NCBI GenBank assembly: GCA_964633205.1
Contig: CAZWFN010000222.1
Location: forward strand, 1-7,569
Direction: 5' to 3'
DNA from: CAYVQE01 sp964633205
GTDB taxonomy: Bacteria; Myxococcota; B64-G9
DNA: 7,569 nucleotides
The position numbers and the translations under genes are program-made. Of the stretch, positions 7,286 to 7,569 are shown one piece after another. The notes beneath the pieces were generated by a model, which ran no database searches, was not told the origin of the DNA, and saw nothing but the letters and a program-made list of their open reading frames with translations. Position 1 is the first letter of the stretch; every line of letters starts with the position of its first letter.

Positions 7286-7310
7286 TCCGCATCCACCAGC
7301 GCCCACCAGC
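7267..7310 (-). repeat. Three direct copies of GCTGGTGG in and next to the operon promoter
   Basis: CCACCAGC on the + strand (GCTGGTGG leftward) occurs at 7267-7274 (inside the promoter spacer), 7293-7300 and 7303-7310 (just upstream of the -35). Two copies are 10 bp apart, one helical turn. The octamer is identical to the E. coli Chi sequence. It could be an operator repeat, a recombination signal or chance: the same octamer also occurs inside genes here (for example 669-676, 2733-2740, 6123-6130 and 6225-6232, counting both strands). Confidence 0.45.
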
Positions 7311-7393
7311 CACCCGCACCCGCCCCGCTCAGTCCTCAACCACCCGTAACAAAATGGAAACAAGCCACCCAACCAACCACCCCTCTTTCCCTC

Positions 7394-7422
7394 TTGCCAT
7401 TGCAGCACGCAGGTGTGACAAT
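7394..7422 (+). promoter_or_regulatory. Candidate extended -10 promoter for the mrr-like gene
   Basis: Read rightward: -35 TTGCCA (7394-7399, 5 of 6), 17-bp spacer, -10 GACAAT (7417-7422, 4 of 6). The spacer ends in TGT (7414-7416), which gives an extended -10 TGn element. The start would be near 7429, about 58 bases ahead of the ATG at 7487. Confidence 0.45.
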
Positions 7423-7431
7423 CGCGGTCAC
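7415..7431. promoter_or_regulatory. Inverted repeat over the mrr-like promoter, possible operator
   Basis: GTGAC (7415-7419) and GTCAC (7427-7431) form perfect 5-bp arms around 7 bases. They overlap the -10 element and the predicted transcription start. A third GTGACA lies at 7462-7467 in the leader. The position would suit a repressor site; the arms are short, so chance is possible. Confidence 0.3.
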
Positions 7432-7477
7432 TGACAGACAGCGCAGGCAGAATGCCATCGCGTGACAGCCGGTCTAC

Positions 7478-7483
7478 GGAGGT
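7478..7483 (+). promoter_or_regulatory. Ribosome-binding site of the mrr-like gene
   Basis: GGAGGT stands 3 bases before the ATG at 7487, a strong core with slightly short spacing. A TGA in the same frame at 7463-7465 and no other start between them fix this start. Confidence 0.65.
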
Positions 7484-7486
7484 CAA

Positions 7487-7569
7487 ATGGCGCTACCTTC
7501 CTACGAGGAGTTCATCGGCCCCCTCCTGCATTTCCTGGGCAAGCAGTCCCAACCGGTCCGCGCCCGCGA
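7487..7569 (+). CDS. mrr: Mrr-family restriction endonuclease, N-terminal fragment (cut by right edge)
   Basis: Only 27 complete codons are visible, starting MALPSYEEFIGPLLHFL. This closely resembles the start of the Mrr N-terminal winged-helix domain, whose members typically begin with a P(T/S)Y..FI.P.L..L pattern. Mrr enzymes cut methylated or otherwise modified foreign DNA through a C-terminal PD-(D/E)xK-type nuclease domain, which lies outside this window. The gene is transcribed away from the helicase/PLD operon, and its promoter and operator-like repeat share the intergenic region with that operon's promoter. The identification rests on a short N-terminus, so family membership is likely but not proven, and whether the rest of the gene is intact is unknown. 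Confidence 0.65.
   Translation, partial: MALPSYEEFIGPLLHFLGKQSQPVRAR

Noticed and set aside
5761..7434. A 557-residue + strand frame opposite the first operon gene
   Set aside because: Pro/Gln/Arg/Leu-rich with no recognisable domain, and it runs across the intergenic promoter region; a shadow of the minus-strand gene.
7274..7486. A 70-residue minus-strand frame filling the intergenic region
   Set aside because: Gly/Trp-rich, no ribosome-binding site seen, and it overlaps both promoters and the direct repeats. Not convincing as a gene.

Overview
The window is high-GC bacterial DNA with strong G/C preference at third codon positions. Shine-Dalgarno sequences and sigma70-like promoters are readable, which fits a high-GC proteobacterium or similar bacterium. 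Nothing here fixes the taxon. No rRNA, tRNA, CRISPR, transposase or integrase is visible.

Almost the whole window (bases 1 to 7218) is one tightly packed leftward operon. In transcription order it holds: (1) an unrecognised 456-residue protein (7218 to 5848); (2) a 694-residue phospholipase D-fold (PLD) nuclease-like protein with two HxK...N...E half-sites (5855 to 3771); (3) a 1212-residue SNF2/DEAH-type superfamily 2 helicase with a roughly 400-residue insertion in its second motor domain (3771 to 133); and (4) the start of a fourth gene that runs off the left edge (140 to below 1). All three junctions are overlaps of 8, 1 and 8 bases, so translation is probably coupled and the products probably act together.

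The short intergenic region (7219 to 7486) holds a good leftward promoter for the operon (TTGACT, 16 bp, TAGAAT). Three copies of GCTGGTGG lie in and beside this promoter. A rightward extended -10 promoter with an overlapping inverted repeat lies further right. The rightward promoter serves a gene whose first 27 codons match the start of the Mrr family of modified-DNA restriction endonucleases. That gene is cut by the right edge.

Interpretation: an SNF2-like helicase, a PLD-fold nuclease and an unknown partner in one coupled operon, back to back with an Mrr-type enzyme, look like part of a defence island. The operon would be a multi-gene restriction-like or helicase-nuclease anti-phage system. 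The gene set resembles the helicase plus PLD 'restriction-like' systems found in defence surveys. Without searches I cannot say whether it is a known type, a variant or new. The roles of genes 1 and 4 are the main unknowns.
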